A stretch of 64,000 bases of DNA, taken from Mycobacterium kyorinense (GTDB lineage: Bacteria > Actinomycetota > Actinomycetes > Mycobacteriales > Mycobacteriaceae). The notes beneath the pieces are model-generated. The model was not told where the DNA came from. It made no database searches and was given only the letters and a program-made list of their open reading frames with translations. Position 1 is the stretch's first letter, and each line of letters begins with the position of its first letter. Of this stretch, positions 60,286 through 64,000 are shown piece by piece. The DNA is taken from assembly GCF_002101735.1 (NCBI RefSeq), contig NZ_LQPE01000138.1, positions 1 through 64,000 on the forward strand. The letters run 5' to 3'. Made by a program: the position numbers and the translations under genes.

Positions 60286-61812
60286 GTGAACGTACAAGTC
60301 GAAACCGAATCCCTTCGCAAGAAGGCGGAAGATATCAGTTTGCCCTTGCCGGAGATCCCCGGCGGCGTCCTGACGCCAGACGAGCTTGAGATTTCCACAC
60401 ACGCGACCAGCCAGCTGAATTGCTCCTGGAATTCACTGACGCAATGTCTGAAGGCGGGGGAGCGCGAAGCCCAGCGTCTGGCATTTTCGCTTAGGGCCGC
60501 GGCTGACGCGTACGACCACCAGGACCAAAAGTGCGCGGCCGCGATCGACCCTGACGGAAACGGTAACGCGAACGTCGCGCCGGAGCCGGTCAACTTCGGT
60601 GGCATCCCGGATTCCATGGGTGTCGAGCATTGGACCTATCCAAACCCGGGGGACTGGCATATGGCGGGGTCTGGGCAAGCGTGGGATAGCCGAGCGAGAG
60701 TGATCTATGCAGGGGACTTGCAGGCGTCAAACGTCCAACGCATGGTGGATAAATGGACTGAATACGCCGACATCCAGCTCGAAACATATAAGAGCCATTT
60801 CACTCCACCGCCGGATTGGCATGGCGACGCCGCTGAACAGTGCGCCGCGGCGATTAGGGCCCACCAAAACTGGCTGACTGGCGTTCAGGCGAAGTGTAAA
60901 GAGTTAGCCAATCAGGCCGCGAACTTCAAAGCAGCGCACGACAAGCTCGTGCAAGAACATCCCACAATGCAGGATGTAACGGATTACGAAAACGCCAGCG
61001 TTTTCGACCCCGACTCGTGGGGCGGGTATGCGCGTAATCAATACCGCTCAGACTTTGCGATGGCTCACTACCACGGCGGTGGTTCGCTCAGCCAGGTGAA
61101 ACCGGATGACCCACCGCGTCTTTCGGGCCTGCCGCCTGTCACACCCGGTGACATAAAAAAGGCGAGCAGCTTTCCGCAGACGCCGGGATCGCCGGGCGGG
61201 CCGGGCAGCCCAGGAGGTGGCGGTACCGGTGGAGGCCGCGGCGCGCCCAGCATGCCATCGGTGCCCACCCCGCAGATGCCGAGCACGCCGGAGATGCCCA
61301 GTACTCAGCAACCAGCAGCACGGACGGGTGGCATGCCAGGCGGCATGCCCAGCGGTGGTCAGCAGGGCGGCGGCAAGGGTGGCGGGATGCCGGGCGGAAT
61401 GCCAGGAGGCATGCCCGGCGGCGTGCCGGCGGCGGCGAAGCATACGCCGAACGTGCCGCACGGGCCCAGTGTCAAACCGGCACACGCCGGAGGTGGCGGA
61501 GCAGGCACCGGCGGGGGTGGCGGTGCCGCGCCTCTGCAGCCCGCGGTGACTGCCAAGGCTGTAGCGCCTTCCGCGGGTGGCGCGCACGGCGGCGGCGGCG
61601 CGGCGGCGGGAACGCCGGGTGGTGGAGCCATGGGCGGCGGTATGGGTGGCATGCCGATGGGCGGTCACGGGCAGGGCCAAGGCAAAGAAAAGCGCCGCAC
61701 GCCCGGGTTGTCGCCCGACGAGGAGCTCTACAAGGAGGATCGGGCCTGGACCGAGGGTGTGATCGGCAACCGCAAACGGAAAGATGCTGCAGAGACTAAG
61801 GATTCGAAGTGA
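60286..61812 (+). CDS. espB: ESX-1 secreted protein EspB
   Basis: Predicted 508 aa (M. tuberculosis 460). The N-terminal PE/PPE-like helical domain (1-270) has W178-H-G180 (PDWHGDAA) and the Tyr76-x-x-x-Asp80 export motif (YDHQD). A Gly/Met/Pro-rich repeat region follows (285-470, many GGMPGGMPGG units). The C-terminus EDRAWTEGVIGNRKRKDA is almost identical to EspB and is the MycP1-processed part. GTG 60286 has GAGAGG upstream. The N-terminal domain has diverged strongly and is somewhat lower in GC. Confidence 0.93.
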   Translation: MNVQVETESLRKKAEDISLPLPEIPGGVLTPDELEISTHATSQLNCSWNSLTQCLKAGEREAQRLAFSLRAAADAYDHQDQKCAAAIDPDGNGNANVAPEPVNFGGIPDSMGVEHWTYPNPGDWHMAGSGQAWDSRARVIYAGDLQASNVQRMVDKWTEYADIQLETYKSHFTPPPDWHGDAAEQCAAAIRAHQNWLTGVQAKCKELANQAANFKAAHDKLVQEHPTMQDVTDYENASVFDPDSWGGYARNQYRSDFAMAHYHGGGSLSQVKPDDPPRLSGLPPVTPGDIKKASSFPQTPGSPGGPGSPGGGGTGGGRGAPSMPSVPTPQMPSTPEMPSTQQPAARTGGMPGGMPSGGQQGGGKGGGMPGGMPGGMPGGVPAAAKHTPNVPHGPSVKPAHAGGGGAGTGGGGGAAPLQPAVTAKAVAPSAGGAHGGGGAAAGTPGGGAMGGGMGGMPMGGHGQGQGKEKRRTPGLSPDEELYKEDRAWTEGVIGNRKRKDAAETKDSK

Positions 61813-62159
61813 CCGAGGAGATGCACCCGCACGTCGCGGCTGTACTGCATCAGGCTCAGCGGTTGCAGTCGGTCATGGACGACCAGCTGTACAAGATGCA
61901 GAATGAAACATTCACCGCGACAGATGAATCCAAGACAGTCGAGGTGACCATCAACGGCCACCATTGGCTTACCGATGTTTACATCAAAGATGGTCTGCTG
62001 CGGCTCGGTGCCGACATCGTCGAGCAGCGGATCAACGAGGCATTGCAAATAGCCACGAGTCAGGCGACCGCATCGAGTCAGGCCGACCAAGAACGGATCA
62101 ACGCCGTGCTGGCCGAGATCACCGACGAGCTGGGTGGCCTGGCCGGCGAGATTACTTGA
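61809..62159 (+). CDS. espL: ESX-1 associated protein EspL
   Basis: Predicted 116 aa (M. tuberculosis EspL 115). YbaB/EbfC-like fold: HPHVAAVLHQAQRLQSVMDD, then SKTVEVTINGHHWLTDVYIKDGLL, which aligns closely with EspL. Cytoplasmic; needed for stable EspE, EspF and EspH and ESX-1 secretion in M. marinum as I recall. GTG 61809 overlaps the espB stop. Fold-related to the small protein at 46707 in the ESX-2 locus. Confidence 0.92.
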   Translation: MTEEMHPHVAAVLHQAQRLQSVMDDQLYKMQNETFTATDESKTVEVTINGHHWLTDVYIKDGLLRLGADIVEQRINEALQIATSQATASSQADQERINAVLAEITDELGGLAGEIT

Positions 62160-62541
62160 CAGCCGCAGCCCATCCGTTGGCTTGGGTTGTTGCCCAACAA
62201 GAATTGCTCAACATAGACGGTTATTCAGGACAAGCGCCCTGAGGATAGTTTGTTAGCGGAGCCACGGCCGCGCGACTTGGTCATCAAGACGCCGCCCGGG
62301 CATCATCCGTGCTTTCGCGTAACGCCGTGTCCCACATGGCCACAGATCACGCGACGCGGCCGTGCCTGCGGTTATCCGCGACAACTGGCCGTCTCACTGG
62401 TCGTGTCAATTTGATGCGTCGGACTGGTCGCATCGTCTCTTAAGCTGGTATGCGGGTACTCGGGTAGCATCTGGCAACAGTCGAGGGCGCCCGGCCTGTG
62501 AGTGGTGGCATTGTGGTTGAACACGACCAGGAGGTGGGTAT
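62160..62541. other. Intergenic region between espL and the repeat-domain protein
   Basis: About 380 bp. Contains no frame with a convincing start, composition or motif. It ends with CAGGAGGTGGGT, a very strong ribosome-binding site for the next gene. In M. tuberculosis espL and espK are adjacent, so this gap and the next gene look like inserted DNA. Confidence 0.5.
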
Positions 62542-63687
62542 ATGAGTGTGCCGCCGTCCCAGCCACCGCAAGGGCCATGGCAACCCCCTCCGTCCACGCC
62601 CGGACAGCCTCACGCACAGCCCTCAGGACAACCTGTGCCTCCGTACGCGCCGACGCCGGGGCAATATCCCGCCTGGCCGCCAATCGGTCCACCCAAGAAG
62701 AACAACGGTATTAAGTGGGCATTAGCGGCAGCCGCGCTGATCGCCGTTATCGCAGTTGCGGTGGCGGTGACACTAGCTGTCACTCGAAGCGGTTCAAGCG
62801 GCAATCCGAATGACGGAGGCGGCTCGAAAACGCCCTCGGGTATTGCCAGCGCTAACGATACAGGCCCGGTCACAGTTATCACCGACGAGCCGACTTGCGC
62901 CAAATTCACGCCAATTAACAGCGGCTTCGCAAATCAAGCAAAAAGCGGGTGGAATGACCGCGACCCTTCGATCCCTGTCGCTAATTGGTCGCCGGACCAG
63001 CGAGCCCAATATATGGCGATGGGTACCGCGATGCGCAACACGGCCGACCAGTTCGTGCCTTTGGCGAGGCAGACACCACATCGCGTGGTGCGTGAACTTT
63101 ACGAACAATTCATCGCCTACGCGCACGCCTATGCTGACAGCCTAGCTAACTACACCGCTTCGGATGATCACCTAGCGCTAGTGGCCACGAATGCTTCCTC
63201 CACAATTTATTACGTCTGCCAGGCTATTTCAGAAGGGTCGGCTAGTACTTGGGGGCCGTCCGTTCCGCCAGTGCCAGCGCCGTCGCATCCGGCAAAGCCG
63301 GGCGATCCCGCTAACCCACAACAATTTCTCAGCGCACACGACTCGATTTGTGCTAACTGGAACGCTCTGGCAGACCGCTACCACTCGGACGCTGCCGCGT
63401 GGTTAACCGTCGATTCCCGAACTCCGGCGACCCAGTGGACGCCGGATCAAAAGTCGATCATCGATGGGGTGGAACCGGTGATGTCCACGTACGCCGACAA
63501 TGTTGAGCAACTAGGTCGTGGCAGCAGTAACGCTGCTATTCAAGATTTCGCGATGGTCATTGCCCAGTACCTTCGCGCCTACGTTCGCGGATTGCCCACT
63601 TATATAGCGTCCGATAGCTATTTGGCCGCAGCTACTAACACGACGAATGCGGTTGTCGTGGAAGCGTGTAAATTTGTTGGGGGTTAG
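62542..63687 (+). CDS. Pro-rich single-pass protein with duplicated Cys-bounded ectodomain
   Basis: Predicted 381 aa. Pro/Gln-rich cytoplasmic head (1-55), one membrane helix (about 58-81), Gly/Ser linker. Two copies follow of a 107-residue domain bounded by Cys119-Cys226 and Cys270-Cys376. Shared pattern: Cys, then W-(S/T)-P-D-Q, AD, a helix with I-A-x-Y-x-x-A-Y, then Y-x-A-S-D, A-T-N and Cys near the end. Lower GC than its neighbours. Function unknown; probably envelope-anchored. It sits between espL and espK, where M. tuberculosis has no gene. Confidence 0.8.
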   Translation: MSVPPSQPPQGPWQPPPSTPGQPHAQPSGQPVPPYAPTPGQYPAWPPIGPPKKNNGIKWALAAAALIAVIAVAVAVTLAVTRSGSSGNPNDGGGSKTPSGIASANDTGPVTVITDEPTCAKFTPINSGFANQAKSGWNDRDPSIPVANWSPDQRAQYMAMGTAMRNTADQFVPLARQTPHRVVRELYEQFIAYAHAYADSLANYTASDDHLALVATNASSTIYYVCQAISEGSASTWGPSVPPVPAPSHPAKPGDPANPQQFLSAHDSICANWNALADRYHSDAAAWLTVDSRTPATQWTPDQKSIIDGVEPVMSTYADNVEQLGRGSSNAAIQDFAMVIAQYLRAYVRGLPTYIASDSYLAAATNTTNAVVVEACKFVGG

Positions 63688-63690
63688 GCG

Positions 63691-64000
63691 ATGACGACGA
63701 TTCCGCAACCTACAGGCAACTATGCTGCGGAAATGATATCCGGATTATGGCCGGATATCAATGAAGATGAGTTACAGGCTCGTGGTGAGGTGTTCTCACA
63801 GGCCAGCTCCAAGTTAGGTCAGGTGATCCAAAACTGGGCCCGTGAGCATCATATGGTTTTTCATGACGACATTTGGTCAGGTGGGGCCGCCACTGCTGCC
63901 GAAAAGGTGCTGCAGCAGCGGCTTAACGAGATGCAGGAAATGCGCGACAAGCTCGACTCTGTTGCGAAGTGGTATCAGGATGGCGCCAAGACAGTACACG
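63691..64000 (+). CDS. espK: ESX-1 associated protein EspK, N-terminal part
   Basis: The window ends after 103 codons. ATG 63691 opens 3 bp after the previous stop. The product begins MTTIPQPTGNYAAEMISGLW and contains DDIWSGGAATAAEKVLQQRL and DSVAKWYQDGAKTV. These align with the N-terminal helical domain of M. tuberculosis EspK (RPTGSYARQML; GGLWSGGAANAA; VITWHRHIAGLI). EspK binds EspB and the EccC1 ATPase. The call is firm for the N-terminal domain; the rest is unseen. Confidence 0.88.
   Translation, partial: MTTIPQPTGNYAAEMISGLWPDINEDELQARGEVFSQASSKLGQVIQNWAREHHMVFHDDIWSGGAATAAEKVLQQRLNEMQEMRDKLDSVAKWYQDGAKTVH

Noticed and set aside
61320..61430. Gly/Met/Pro repeat DNA in espB as a mobile or minisatellite element
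   Set aside because: It keeps the espB frame and similar low-complexity regions are normal in EspB proteins, though its copy number may vary between strains.
1..64000. tRNA, rRNA, CRISPR array, insertion sequence or prophage
   Set aside because: No cloverleaf-like tRNA sequence, regular spaced repeats, transposase or integrase reading frame, or terminal inverted repeats were seen by reading. A tRNAscan or ISfinder search would be decisive.

Overview
The window is high-GC DNA from a mycobacterium. Gene content and order from 1 to 28 kb follow the Rv3835 to Rv3860 region of M. tuberculosis (pheA, glpQ1, sodA, espR, hns, ethA/ethR, gltD/gltB), and protein lengths are often identical (SodA 207 aa, EspR 132 aa, GltB 1527 aa, EthA 489 aa). 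Departures from that order, plus an ESX-2 locus followed by ESX-1 genes, suggest a slow-growing species outside the M. tuberculosis complex. The species cannot be named from the sequence alone. These comparisons come from memory, not from a database search.

Layout. 0-3.2 kb: metalloprotease, phosphatase, pheA, and an iron-box-controlled DUF2470 gene. 3.2-7.3 kb: envelope and lipid-related genes (CPBP protease, LCP enzyme, glpQ1, DUF4328 protein, rhodanese). 7.3-13.6 kb: a DnaA-box-like cluster, sodA with terminator, an Rv3847-like gene, a Mn riboswitch and UPF0016 transporter, espR, a YcnI/CopC copper pair and the H-NS-like gene. 13.5-20.2 kb: rraA, ethA/ethR with operators, a third-type DinB polymerase, a PHP phosphoesterase, an F420-type oxidoreductase and an unlisted 46-codon gene. 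20.2-26.3 kb: glutamate synthase. 26.9-30.8 kb: a MinD-like ATPase and a self-contained ECF sigma module with mirror-image promoters.

30.8-51.9 kb is a nearly continuous minus-strand ESX-2 (type VII secretion) locus. In transcription order it has an XRE regulator, an NlpC/P60 hydrolase, a Pro-rich protein, an EspC-like protein, DUF2694, an Rv3899c-like protein, a YbaB-like protein, a transglycosylase, eccB2, eccC2, PE36, PPE69, esxD, esxC, espG2, eccD2, mycP2, eccE2 and eccA2. A WhiB gene is divergent from the XRE gene. 52.5-57.4 kb holds an acyl-CoA dehydrogenase, a three-gene set (WXG-like coil, secreted protein, EspC-transglycosylase fusion), a pirin and a GNAT-like gene. 57.5-64 kb is the mycP1-eccE1-espB-espL end of ESX-1 on the plus strand, then a lower-GC membrane protein with a duplicated ectodomain, and the start of espK cut by the window edge.

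The ESX-2 membrane genes (EccB/C/D/E), EccA2 chaperone, MycP2 protease and EspG2 form one secretion system. Its substrates in the same run are PE36/PPE69 and EsxC/EsxD. Cell-wall hydrolases carrying Esp-type N-termini lie at both ends of the system, probably to open or remodel peptidoglycan around it. ESX-1 components and the regulator EspR are in the same window, but the ESX-2 block and the mycP1-espK block are oriented differently relative to each other than in M. tuberculosis.
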